From Rhizobium phaseoli (GTDB lineage: Bacteria > Pseudomonadota > Alphaproteobacteria > Rhizobiales > Rhizobiaceae), in assembly GCF_003985125.1 (NCBI RefSeq), contig NZ_ML133567.1:310001-374000 (forward strand): a stretch of DNA of 64,000 bases, given 5' to 3'. The notes under the pieces were generated by a model. It was given only the letters and a program-made list of their open reading frames with translations. It searched no databases and was not told the DNA's origin. A program made the translations under genes and the position numbers. Positions 16,015 to 24,792 of this stretch are shown here, one piece after another; position 1 is the first letter of the stretch, and each line of letters opens with the position of its first letter.

Positions 16015-18495
16015 ATGCGGGGGCGTTTGGCAAGCATCGGAGCCGAGGAAAGCGTGCTTTCCGAAGGCTGGAACCTGGTCCTGACGGAACCGGATGCCTG
16101 TGCGGTGCCGCACGACATTCCGCTCTCCGCGCAGTTCATTCCCGCACCCGTTCCAGGCACCGTCGCCGCCGCACTCGAAAGAGCCGGGCTCTTCGACCGG
16201 GAAAATCCGGAGCCGCTGAACGCCAAAGACGCCTGGTATCTCTGCCGCCTCTTCGATGCCGAACCCGGCGAAGCGATCCTGCGTTTCGAGGGGCTGGCGA
16301 CGCTGTGCCATGTGTTCCTGAACGGCCAGGAAATCCTCTTTTCGGAAAGCATGTTTACCGCGCATGAGATTCCGGTGACGCTTTCGGGCGGCGACGAGCT
16401 GGCGCTCTGTTTCCGGGCGCTCGGCCCGCGTCTGTCGGAGCCCGGCCCGCGCGCGCGCTGGCGGCCACAGATGATCACGCCGCCGGGCTTGAAAAATTTC
16501 CGCACGACGCTGCTCGGCCATATGCCGGGCTGGTGTCCCGACATCCACGCGGTCGGCCCGTGGCGGCCGATTTCTCTGGTGCGGCGCAACCCCGTATCGC
16601 TCGACAATGTCTCGATTCGCGCCGTCTTGGAGGAGAGCGGCGTCGGCCGGCTCAGCGTTTCCCTGCACAACAATGCCGAGAACCCTTCGATGCTGCTGCG
16701 CTGCGGCGGGATGGAACAGCCGTTCGAAAAGGTCGGCGACAATCATTACTCTTCTATCCTCAAGCTTGCCGACATCGAGCCCTGGTGGCCGCACACACAT
16801 GGCGCTCCCCGTCTCTACGAGCTGACGCTGGTTTCGGATGGCACCGAGTACTCGCTCGGCAACACCGGCTTCCGGCGTATCGAGGTCGACCGCGGCGATG
16901 ACGGCGATGACTTCGCGCTGCTCGTCAATGGCGAGCGCGTCTTTTGCCGCGGCGCGGTGTGGACGACAGCGGATATCGCGCGCCTGCCGGGTGGACGAGC
17001 GGACTACGAGCCGTTCCTGCGTCTTGCCACTGACGCCGGCATGAACATGATCCGGATCGGCGGCACGATGACCTATGAGACGCCGGATTTCTTTGCGCTC
17101 TGCGACGAACTCGGCCTGCTCGTGTGGCAGGACTTCATGTTCGCCAATTTTGATTATCCACGCAATGACAAGACCTTTCTCGGTCACGTGCACGCCGAGG
17201 TCGAGGAAATGCTGCACGGCGTTCAAGCATCGCCTTCGCTCGCGGTGCTCTGCGGCGGTAGCGAGATCCACCAGCAAGCGGCCATGCTCGGCCTGCCGAT
17301 GGAATTCTGGAGCGGGCCGATCACCGATGAGATCATCCCGGCCGTCATCGCGCGCATGCGTCCCGACGTGCCCTATGTCCCGAACTCGCCCTATGGCGGC
17401 GCACTGCCTTTTTCGCCGAACGCCGGTGTTGCGCATTATTACGGCGTCGGCGCCTATATGCGGCCGATTGCCGATGCCCGCCGCGCCGAGGTGCGGTTTG
17501 CCTCCGAAAGCCTCGCCTTCGCGCATGTGCCGCAGCATAGGACGCTGCATCGTCATCTCGACGTGCCGGCCGTCCACAGCCCGCTCTGGAAGGCGCGCGT
17601 GCCGCGCGACCGCAGCGCATCGTGGGACTTCGAGGACGTTCGCGACTTCTATCTGGAGCTCCTTTACGGGTTCGATCCGGCCCGGTTGCGCCGCGAAGAT
17701 CCGGAACGTTATCTCGATCTCTCCCGCGCCGTCACCGGCGAGGTGCTCGAGGAAACCTTTGCCGAATGGCGGCGCAAGGGCTCGAGCTGCAGCGGCGCAC
17801 TCGTCTGGACGCTGCAGGACCTGTTGCCCGGCCCCGGCTGGGGCGTGATCGATTCGACCGGCGAGCCAAAGCCGGTCTGGTATGCGATGCGCCGTGCCTT
17901 CCGGCCGGTTCAGACCGTCTTTCTCGATGAAGGAACCAACGGCCTCGATGTGCATGTCGTCAACGAGACCGACGCCGCACTCGACGTCGAGCTCGAAGTC
18001 TTCTGCCTGCGCGACGGCAAGCAGCAGGTCGTCAGCGGCAACACGGGCTTCAAGCTGGCGGCACGGAGCGTGGAACGGTTTGCCTCCACCGCGCTGTTTG
18101 GCGCCTTCTTCGATACGACCTACGCCTTCCGCTTCGGCCCGCCGGCGCATGATGTCAACGTGGCGCGACTGCGCTCACTCGCCGACGGCGCCATTCTTGC
18201 CGAAAGCTTCCACTTCCCCTGTGGACGCGGCAAAGCGCTTCACGATGCGGGCATCGAGGCATCGCTCGGCAAGGTCGGCGACGATTGGTTCGTCGATCTC
18301 AGGACCGACAGGCTGGCGCAATCGGTGCATATCGACGTCGAAGGCTATCGGGCCGAGGATGATTGGTTTCATCTTGCTCCCGGCGCGGCGCAGCGCGTGC
18401 GGCTCCATAGGCTGCCCGGCACGGAGACCGATAGTCCGCCGGCCGGCGACATCAGACATCTCGGCAGTTCACATCGCCTCATGCTCCAGAGCTGA
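16015..18495 (+). CDS. Glycoside hydrolase family 2 protein, beta-mannosidase-like
   Basis: The 826-residue protein has an N-terminal jelly roll (sugar-binding domain, about 20-190), an Ig-like domain (about 190-290) and a TIM barrel (about 295-620). The acid/base glutamate region reads LCGGSEIHQQ, comparable to the usual NxE motif, and RFASESLAFAHVPQ is the probable nucleophile segment. No signal peptide is seen, so it should act in the cytoplasm. GGAG lies nine bases before ATG 16015; the open frame begins earlier, inside the DUF1839 gene. Trimming or remodelling a mannose- or glucuronate-containing glycan is inferred from neighbours. Confidence 0.87.
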   Translation: MRGRLASIGAEESVLSEGWNLVLTEPDACAVPHDIPLSAQFIPAPVPGTVAAALERAGLFDRENPEPLNAKDAWYLCRLFDAEPGEAILRFEGLATLCHVFLNGQEILFSESMFTAHEIPVTLSGGDELALCFRALGPRLSEPGPRARWRPQMITPPGLKNFRTTLLGHMPGWCPDIHAVGPWRPISLVRRNPVSLDNVSIRAVLEESGVGRLSVSLHNNAENPSMLLRCGGMEQPFEKVGDNHYSSILKLADIEPWWPHTHGAPRLYELTLVSDGTEYSLGNTGFRRIEVDRGDDGDDFALLVNGERVFCRGAVWTTADIARLPGGRADYEPFLRLATDAGMNMIRIGGTMTYETPDFFALCDELGLLVWQDFMFANFDYPRNDKTFLGHVHAEVEEMLHGVQASPSLAVLCGGSEIHQQAAMLGLPMEFWSGPITDEIIPAVIARMRPDVPYVPNSPYGGALPFSPNAGVAHYYGVGAYMRPIADARRAEVRFASESLAFAHVPQHRTLHRHLDVPAVHSPLWKARVPRDRSASWDFEDVRDFYLELLYGFDPARLRREDPERYLDLSRAVTGEVLEETFAEWRRKGSSCSGALVWTLQDLLPGPGWGVIDSTGEPKPVWYAMRRAFRPVQTVFLDEGTNGLDVHVVNETDAALDVELEVFCLRDGKQQVVSGNTGFKLAARSVERFASTALFGAFFDTTYAFRFGPPAHDVNVARLRSLADGAILAESFHFPCGRGKALHDAGIEASLGKVGDDWFVDLRTDRLAQSVHIDVEGYRAEDDWFHLAPGAAQRVRLHRLPGTETDSPPAGDIRHLGSSHRLMLQS

Positions 18496-18538
18496 CCCCG
18501 CCAACAACAATGCCGATGCATTGAAAGAGATCCGTGAT

Positions 18539-19717
18539 TTGAGAACGATATACCGATTTCTGCGTGCCCATGCCCTGCAGCGGCTGATTCCACGCTCGCG
18601 TGTCGCCTTCAATCCGCGCAAGCCGGTGGAAATCGCCGGTTATCTATCGATGGCCGTCGGCGTCGGCGAGTCGGCAAGGCTGTGCGCCGACGCGCTCGCC
18701 GCAGCAGGCCGGGCGATATCGCTTTCGGACGTCAGCACCCATCCCGACGAATCGTCCTTTGCCGGATGGAGGCCCTTGTCTCCCTCCGCTGAAACACCGG
18801 GAAGCCGCATCTGGCATCTCAATCCGCCGATGTTGCCGCGCGCCATTCTGAAGAAGGGCGTGGCGACTTTCTCCCGTGCCTTCAATATCGGCTATTTCGC
18901 CTGGGAGCTCGAAGCCGTGCCGGCGGAGTGGCGCAACGCGATGCGTTACATGAACGCCGTCTTCGTGCCTTCGGAATTCACCCGCCGGGCGATTGCGCCG
19001 CTGACCGCCGCGCCCGTTATCGTCGTTCCGCATCCCGTCACCGAGAAGCCGGCCGCGGACGGCATGCGGGAGAAATTCGGCATCGACGAGGACGCCTTTC
19101 TCGTCAGCTTCATCTTCAGTGCCGGCTCTTCGATCAACCGGAAGAATCCGCAGGCCGTCGTCGAGGCCTTCAGGATATTTGCCGCCGAAGCCCCACGCGC
19201 CTTTCTGTTGATGAAGGCCAGTGGCGACATCGCAAGGGACGAGGGCCTGCGCGACCTGGTCGCCTCGGTCAAGGACGACAGCCGGATCAGGATCGTCACC
19301 GACAAGCTGTCGAATTCCGAGATCAATGGCCTCATCCGCTCGTCCGACGCCTATCTTTCGCTGCATCGTTCGGAAGGCTTCGGGCTGACCGTTGCCGAAG
19401 CGATCATGCAGCTTACGCCCGTCATTTCCACCGCATGGTCGGGCACGGCGGATTTCTGCGATCCGAACAATACATGGCTGGTCGACGCTCCGCTCATTCC
19501 GGTTGTCGATACCCACCCTGAATTTGCCGGGCTCGGAAATGCGGTCTGGGCAGATCCTTCTCCCCCGGCGGCGGCCGCGCACCTCAGGGAAATCTTCCTT
19601 GCGCCGGAGCGGGCGCGCGAGAAGGCGGAGAAAGCACGGGAATTTCTGCTGCGCTACCTCGCCGAGAACAGCTACGAGAAGGCACTTCACAGGCTGGCGG
19701 AGCTGCAAACCAGCTAA
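18539..19717 (+). CDS. Glycosyltransferase (GT4-like)
   Basis: About 392 residues. The N-terminal part contains GYLSMAVGVGESARL, as in group 1 glycosyltransferases, and the C-terminal nucleotide-sugar site has the EX7E motif in HRSEGFGLTVAEAIMQL. No ATG precedes the domain, so TTG 18539 with AAAGAGA eight bases upstream is the most likely start; TTG 18521 is an alternative. The long open frame further upstream lies antiparallel in frame terms to the glycosidase gene and is not coding. The donor sugar is not evident. Confidence 0.86.
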   Translation: MRTIYRFLRAHALQRLIPRSRVAFNPRKPVEIAGYLSMAVGVGESARLCADALAAAGRAISLSDVSTHPDESSFAGWRPLSPSAETPGSRIWHLNPPMLPRAILKKGVATFSRAFNIGYFAWELEAVPAEWRNAMRYMNAVFVPSEFTRRAIAPLTAAPVIVVPHPVTEKPAADGMREKFGIDEDAFLVSFIFSAGSSINRKNPQAVVEAFRIFAAEAPRAFLLMKASGDIARDEGLRDLVASVKDDSRIRIVTDKLSNSEINGLIRSSDAYLSLHRSEGFGLTVAEAIMQLTPVISTAWSGTADFCDPNNTWLVDAPLIPVVDTHPEFAGLGNAVWADPSPPAAAAHLREIFLAPERAREKAEKAREFLLRYLAENSYEKALHRLAELQTS

Positions 19718-19785
19718 GCTGAGGTCGCCACTCCGCTTTATTTTAACATTTTCGCATTAGAGATGGCGGGTATGCGGATTACGGC

Positions 19786-22700
19786 ATGTCACGCAGAACC
19801 GTGCAACGGCCGATCCTGACGGATGGACAGATGTCGAAGGGTATTATCGCAAATTCGGTGATGAATGCGGCGGCGGGCATGCTGCTGCTGCTGACGGGAT
19901 TCGTTTCCTCGATCATCACCGCGCGGCTGCTGGGACCGGAAGCCAACGGCATCGTCGCTTTCTCGCTCTGGCTGGTGGTGACCGGCGCCTCGATCGCCGA
20001 GCTCGGCTCCAGCATCACGCTCCTGAAGACGCTGCCGCAGCTGTCGGCGGAAGGTTACGACGCGCGCCGCCGACGCGGTTTTGCCGCCATCCTCGTCAGC
20101 TTCATGATGTTTTCGACCGTCGTGCTGCTGGCCCTTTACGCGCTGTTTTTCCTGACTTCCGAGGAGATGCACTGGGCCGAAACCGCGCCGTCCGTCGCTC
20201 TGGTCACCGGCGTTCTGTTCTTCGTCCAGGCGATCGGCTCCTTCGTCAAATTCTACCTGATCGGAGAGAAGAAGCTCGGCGCCTTCTTCCGGCTGACCGT
20301 CGTCGTCTCGATCGTCCAGCTTGCCGGCGTCGCTGTCGGCGCCGTCCTCTATGGCGTCCAGGGTGTTCTGATCGGTTACGCGCTCGGCCAGCTTGTCCTG
20401 TTTTTCGCCACGCTGCCGATCCTGCTTGCACGCCGCGACTGGTGCGGGGTGTCGCTGAAATACCTGGCCTCCTCCTCGGTCATCCTCTCGCTCCAGTTCA
20501 TCATCGATTCCATCTTCCTCAACCGGCTCGAACTGCTGTTTCTGCAGCAGTTCTGGTCGGTGGAGATGGTCGGCTATTATGCGGTCGGCCTGTCGATCGC
20601 CAATATCGCATTGCAACTGCCGATCCAGATGACCGGCAGCCTGCTGCCCTACTACTCAGAGCGGCGGCACAACAGCGACGATTCGACCTTGCCGGTCGAG
20701 GTCTTTGCCGCCGTCACCCGCAGCATGGCCTATATCGTCCTGCCGATGAGCCTCGGGCTTGCTGCCATCTCCAGCGAGCTGGTGCGGGTCGTGTTCGGCG
20801 AGGCGTTCGGCCGCAGTGGCACGGTGGTGGCGCTGCTGGCGCTGGTGGCGCCCGCCTATACCTTCATGCAGATCCTCAGCCTCTACCTCCTATCGATGGA
20901 CAGGGCCCGCGCCCGCCTGAAAATCAGTGTGATAGGTGGCCTCGTGATGGTAGCCGGTTGTTTACTGATCGTACCTAGGCTTGCCGCCGAGGGCGCCGCG
21001 CTGGTGCGCATCCTCGTCTTCGTTGCAATGTCGGTGATGATGATCAGACAGACAGGATTCGGATCTCAGCTTTCGGGTCTCTACAGAAGCCTCACGAAGG
21101 TGACGCTCGCCTCCGTGTTATGCGCCTGCGGAGCCATTTCCGTGCTGGAATTTGTCCATGGTCCGGCCGGTCTCGTCGGTGCGATCGTCGCCGGCACGTT
21201 GTGCTATTTCGCAGCGCTGCGGGTGCTGCGCGCCGTACCGGCCGAAGATGTCGATGTCATGCGCTCCATTCTCGACAAGATGCCGTCCATGCTCCGCAAG
21301 CCTGTCGGGCACGCCATCAATTTCATTGCGCCGGCGCTTCCCGGTGATCCCGATCGCGCCAAGGTCGCTCCCGGCGAATTCTCGCTCGAACCGGCTGAGG
21401 GGGCTGGGCGCAGCGCTGCCCTGCCTGTCGTCTTCGACGGTACGATCGGCCTGTTCATGCCTGAGAATGCGCAGGTGAAGAAGCGTTCGGCCGCTGTGCT
21501 TTTTGTCAGCCCCTGGGGTTTCGAGGAGATGTGCAGCCGCAAGTTTTTCCGCGTTGCGGCCGAGCATTTCTCGGATATCGGCGTGCCGAGCCTGCGCTTC
21601 GACTATCGCGGCACCGGCGATGCGCTGGATTTCGACGCGCTGCCGGCAAGTCTGGAAACCTGGGAAAATTCGATCCGCGCGGCGGCTGCCAAGCTGAAGA
21701 CACTCTCCGGCTGCGACCGTATCGTCCTCATCGGACAGGGCCTCGGCGCAACACTTGCGCAGCGCATCGGCGCCTCGATCGAGGGCGTCGACAGCCTCGT
21801 CATGCTGGCGCCGGTGCTGAGCGGCCGGGCCTATCTGCGCGAACTCAACATGTGGTCGAAGATCATCGATGCCGATCTCGGCCTCGGCAAGGAGCATGTC
21901 CAGACCGCCAAGGTGCAGATCGCCGGCCTCGTCATGCCCGAGGAGATCGCCGGCGAGCTCGGCAAGCTCAACATCGCCTCGCCGCGAGGATTGGCGGCGT
22001 CCCGCTATCTGATCCTCGAACGTCCCGCCAAGGCCGACGATACCGGCTTTGCCGATACGCTGACGGCGCTTGGCGCCGATGTCGAGCAGAAGGCTTTCGA
22101 AGGCTATGATGAACTCGTCACCAATCCGCTCTTCGCCAAGACGCCGATGGCTGTCGTCGCGCAGCTGACGACGTGGCTGGAGGGGGCCACGGTGGAGACA
22201 TCCGCCGCCCCATCGCCGGCAGAAATCGACAACCCGCCGCTGGCCGGCAATGGGTTTGTCGAAATACCGGTCCGTTTCGGAAGCCATGATCACCTGGTCG
22301 GCGTCGTCAGCCGGCCGCCCGGCGAGATCAAGGGCAGTGCCGTGCTCTTCCTGTCGACCGCCTATGACCGGCATGCCGGCTGGGGGCGGACGACGGTTGA
22401 TATGGCGCGCGAGCTTGCGCGCCAGGGCGTGGTTTCGCTGCGCTTCGATTCCGCCAATGTCGGCGACAGTCCGCCGCGGCCTGATGCGCCGGAGCAGGTG
22501 CTTTATTCCGATACGCAAACCGCCGATGCAGTCGCCTCGCTCGATCTGCTCGAAACCATCACCGCCGGCCCTGTAATGGTGGCCGGCCGGTGCAGTGGCG
22601 GCTATGTCGCCTTCCGCGCCGGCGTCGCCGACGAGCGACTGAAGGCCGTCGTGTCGATCAATCCCTTCGTCTATTACTGGGATCCTGAGATACCGGTGCG

Positions 22701-23142
22701 TAAGGAACATGTCGTTTCCGTTCCCCGCAGCCTCGATGATTACGGCCAGCGCCTGGCGCGGCTCGATACGCTAAAGCGGCTGCTGCGCGGTCAGGTGGAT
22801 GTCGTCTCGGCGCTGCAGAACATGGTCATCGCTGCCGGTCGTCGCCTGTCCCCATGGGTCGCGCCGCTGCTCGAGCTGCTGCCCGACCGGCGTCACATCG
22901 CCCGCGAGGTCCGGCATTCCTTCGCCCAGTTCGGCAGGCGCAAGGTGCCGTTGACGCTGATCTACAGCGAAGGCGATGTCGGCCTCGATCACGTCTATTT
23001 TCACTTTGGACCGCGCGGCGCCAAGCTGTCCCGCTATCCGAATGTGCGGCTGCTGATGCTGCCGGATGCCGATCATAATTTGACGCCGCCGCAATCACGC
23101 AGGTTCGTGCTCGATGAGATCATCCGTCTCGCCAAAGCATGA
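19786..23142 (+). CDS. Fusion: polysaccharide flippase (Wzx/MVF type) plus two alpha/beta-hydrolase domains
   Basis: The 1118-residue protein has three parts. Residues about 15-470 form a multi-pass (about 12-14 segment) O-antigen/polysaccharide flippase (ITARLLGPEANGIVAFSLW, RLELLFLQQFWSVEMVGYY). About 540-800 is an alpha/beta hydrolase whose nucleophile elbow reads LIGQGLGATLAQ, with glycine where serine is expected. About 825-1118 is a second hydrolase with elbow VAGRCSGGYVAF, which fits GxCxG with a cysteine nucleophile, plus SEGDVGLDH and DADHNL for acid and histidine. ATG 19831 (MSKGIIANS) is an alternative start. The hydrolases resemble those in exosortase-linked polysaccharide loci. 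Function is probably glycan export coupled to acyl or aminoacyl editing (inference). Confidence 0.85.
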   Translation: MSRRTVQRPILTDGQMSKGIIANSVMNAAAGMLLLLTGFVSSIITARLLGPEANGIVAFSLWLVVTGASIAELGSSITLLKTLPQLSAEGYDARRRRGFAAILVSFMMFSTVVLLALYALFFLTSEEMHWAETAPSVALVTGVLFFVQAIGSFVKFYLIGEKKLGAFFRLTVVVSIVQLAGVAVGAVLYGVQGVLIGYALGQLVLFFATLPILLARRDWCGVSLKYLASSSVILSLQFIIDSIFLNRLELLFLQQFWSVEMVGYYAVGLSIANIALQLPIQMTGSLLPYYSERRHNSDDSTLPVEVFAAVTRSMAYIVLPMSLGLAAISSELVRVVFGEAFGRSGTVVALLALVAPAYTFMQILSLYLLSMDRARARLKISVIGGLVMVAGCLLIVPRLAAEGAALVRILVFVAMSVMMIRQTGFGSQLSGLYRSLTKVTLASVLCACGAISVLEFVHGPAGLVGAIVAGTLCYFAALRVLRAVPAEDVDVMRSILDKMPSMLRKPVGHAINFIAPALPGDPDRAKVAPGEFSLEPAEGAGRSAALPVVFDGTIGLFMPENAQVKKRSAAVLFVSPWGFEEMCSRKFFRVAAEHFSDIGVPSLRFDYRGTGDALDFDALPASLETWENSIRAAAAKLKTLSGCDRIVLIGQGLGATLAQRIGASIEGVDSLVMLAPVLSGRAYLRELNMWSKIIDADLGLGKEHVQTAKVQIAGLVMPEEIAGELGKLNIASPRGLAASRYLILERPAKADDTGFADTLTALGADVEQKAFEGYDELVTNPLFAKTPMAVVAQLTTWLEGATVETSAAPSPAEIDNPPLAGNGFVEIPVRFGSHDHLVGVVSRPPGEIKGSAVLFLSTAYDRHAGWGRTTVDMARELARQGVVSLRFDSANVGDSPPRPDAPEQVLYSDTQTADAVASLDLLETITAGPVMVAGRCSGGYVAFRAGVADERLKAVVSINPFVYYWDPEIPVRKEHVVSVPRSLDDYGQRLARLDTLKRLLRGQVDVVSALQNMVIAAGRRLSPWVAPLLELLPDRRHIAREVRHSFAQFGRRKVPLTLIYSEGDVGLDHVYFHFGPRGAKLSRYPNVRLLMLPDADHNLTPPQSRRFVLDEIIRLAKA

Positions 23143-23163
23143 CGGGATTTCAGGCTGGCAGGA

Positions 23164-24363
23164 TTAGATCCGGTCAGGAGAGACGACGTTCAGCGACCGA
23201 TAGAGATCGATATAACGCCGGGCGACGATATCCCAGGAATAGCCGCGCACGGCGTCGACAAGCTCGGCGCGAACGACGTCCGGTTGGCGCGCGAGCATTT
23301 CATAGGCCGCTTCGATCATTGTCGCGGCGCTCGCCGGATGGGTGAAATCGGCCAGCCTGATGACGGGATGCCGGCCAGCAAGCATTGTAAAGGCATCATT
23401 GGCGTTCAGCACCGGCAGCAGGCCGGCGCTCATCGCCTCCAGCGCCACAAGGCCGAAACCTTCATACTCCGAGGCGGAGGCAAACAGCGAGGCCTCGGCG
23501 AGAATGCGCCGGATGGCGCCGTTGTCGGGCGAGACGTGCAGGGTGACGCGGCCGGAAAGATTGCGGCCTTCGATGGCGGCTGCGATATCAACCCGGTTCA
23601 GGTCGGATTCGGCGCCGACAATATCGAGATGCCATTCCGGATCACGATCCTTCAATACCGCCATCGCGTCGAGCAGATGGTCGAGCCGCTTGTTCACCGA
23701 GAAGCGGCCGATGGTGACGATGCGGCGCCTTGGCCGCTGCGAGGCACTATCGGCGAATTTGCCGATATCGGCGCCGTTTTCGATCAGCAGGCTGTCCGGG
23801 ACGATGGCGGAAAACTGCTTGAGATCGGAGGCGCTGCAGCAGACGACGCGTCGGTAGGCCAGTGCCGAAGCGCGGGTCAGCGTGCGGAACCAGATCTTCT
23901 TGATCGCCGCGTATTTGCGGGTGTGGAAGAAGCCGCCATGGGTGGTGACGATCATCGGCTTGCGATGCAGCAGCCGGCCCCAGGCAAGGGCATCGAAGAA
24001 GAAGTCGATGGCATGGACATGCACGAGATCGGCATCAGCGAGATGGCGGAAAACCTCCGGCGCCAGCGGGTAGCGGCTGCTGCCGGACCAGGGAATGCGC
24101 ACCACCGCGATACCGTCGATGTCTTCGCGCGCCGGCAGTTTATCCTTCGGTGCGGTGAACAGCGAATCGAGTGTGACGACGCGAACGCGATAACCGCGCC
24201 GGACGGTCTGGCGGGCAAGATTGGCGACCACATCTTCCAGGCCGCCGCGATTGGGCAGGAACTGCCGCACGACATGGACGATCAGCGGCCCCGTTTCCAG
24301 CTGCGGCCTCGCGTGCACCCTGCCTGCCTCGACGATCGCCATTTCCCACCTATCGCTGTGCAC
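23164..24363 (-). CDS. Glycosyltransferase family 4
   Basis: The 399-residue GT-B enzyme has an N-terminal acceptor domain (VHVVRQFLPNRGGLEDVVANL) and a C-terminal donor domain with the EX7E motif in SEYEGFGLVALEAMSAG. Start GTG 24363 has AGGAGG five bases upstream; ATG 24342 is an in-frame alternative. It converges with the flippase fusion, whose stop is 21 bases away. It probably adds a sugar to the same polysaccharide. Confidence 0.88.
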   Translation of the reverse strand: MHSDRWEMAIVEAGRVHARPQLETGPLIVHVVRQFLPNRGGLEDVVANLARQTVRRGYRVRVVTLDSLFTAPKDKLPAREDIDGIAVVRIPWSGSSRYPLAPEVFRHLADADLVHVHAIDFFFDALAWGRLLHRKPMIVTTHGGFFHTRKYAAIKKIWFRTLTRASALAYRRVVCCSASDLKQFSAIVPDSLLIENGADIGKFADSASQRPRRRIVTIGRFSVNKRLDHLLDAMAVLKDRDPEWHLDIVGAESDLNRVDIAAAIEGRNLSGRVTLHVSPDNGAIRRILAEASLFASASEYEGFGLVALEAMSAGLLPVLNANDAFTMLAGRHPVIRLADFTHPASAATMIEAAYEMLARQPDVVRAELVDAVRGYSWDIVARRYIDLYRSLNVVSPDRI

Positions 24364-24390
24364 GCCGCCTCCTGTCGAGGCGGCTTTCTT
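24364..24390 (-). promoter_or_regulatory. Hairpin that covers the ribosome site of the GT4 gene
   Basis: On the minus strand GCCGCCTC pairs with GAGGCGGC (24364-24371 with 24377-24384), and the second arm includes the Shine-Dalgarno AGGAGG directly before start codon GTG 24363. Such pairing could restrain translation. Read on the plus strand it looks like a terminator (TTTCTT follows), but no plus-strand gene ends close by. Confidence 0.4.
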
Positions 24391-24487
24391 ATAGCAACGA
24401 TGAGATATCTCAGGCGTTAAGCCGCAGTTTTAGCGACGTTCGGACAGGCGATTCTTCGCGAAAAGGGTTAACCGCGTCTGACGGAGC

Positions 24488-24724
24488 TCAGAAAGCCTTA
24501 AAGGTCAGCGTCGTCAGCGATCGGACGATGCCGGGTATATTGGCGATGTTGTCGTTGATGAACTTGCCGATATCCTGGCCTTCCTCAATGTAGACCTTCA
24601 GCAGCAGATCGTAGTCGCCGCTGGTGGAATAGAGCTCCGAAACCAGTTCGGTCTGGTAGATGGCGTCGGCAACCTCATAGGTTTTGCCGGGGGCGCATTG
24701 GAGCTGGACGAAGATCGGCTTCAT
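24488..24724 (-). CDS. Stand-alone Lrp/AsnC ligand-binding (RAM) domain protein
   Basis: The 78-residue protein consists only of the effector-binding ACT-like fold of Lrp/AsnC regulators (MKPIFVQLQCAPGKTYEVAD, ELYSTSGDYDLLLKVYIEEG). No DNA-binding domain is present. AGGAAA lies about six bases before ATG 24724. Such single-domain proteins bind amino acids and assemble as decamers; a sensor or modulator role next to the lysine-catabolic genes is inferred. Confidence 0.85.
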   Translation of the reverse strand: MKPIFVQLQCAPGKTYEVADAIYQTELVSELYSTSGDYDLLLKVYIEEGQDIGKFINDNIANIPGIVRSLTTLTFKAF

Positions 24725-24792
24725 GAGATTTCCTGCAGAGTTTGTTTGGCTGATATAATGGTCGAAAGCGCCATGCCGATGCAAGCCGTTCC

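Noticed and set aside
15754..18150. 798-codon open frame on the minus strand
   Set aside because: It is antisense to the GH2 gene, has the Arg/Asp/Gly-rich composition of a GC-rich shadow frame and no recognisable domains.
17882..18538. Upstream extension of the glycosyltransferase frame
   Set aside because: It lies within the GH2 gene in another frame and has a serine/arginine-rich shadow composition.
21118..22710. 530-codon minus-strand open frame
   Set aside because: Antisense to the flippase-hydrolase fusion; no family features.
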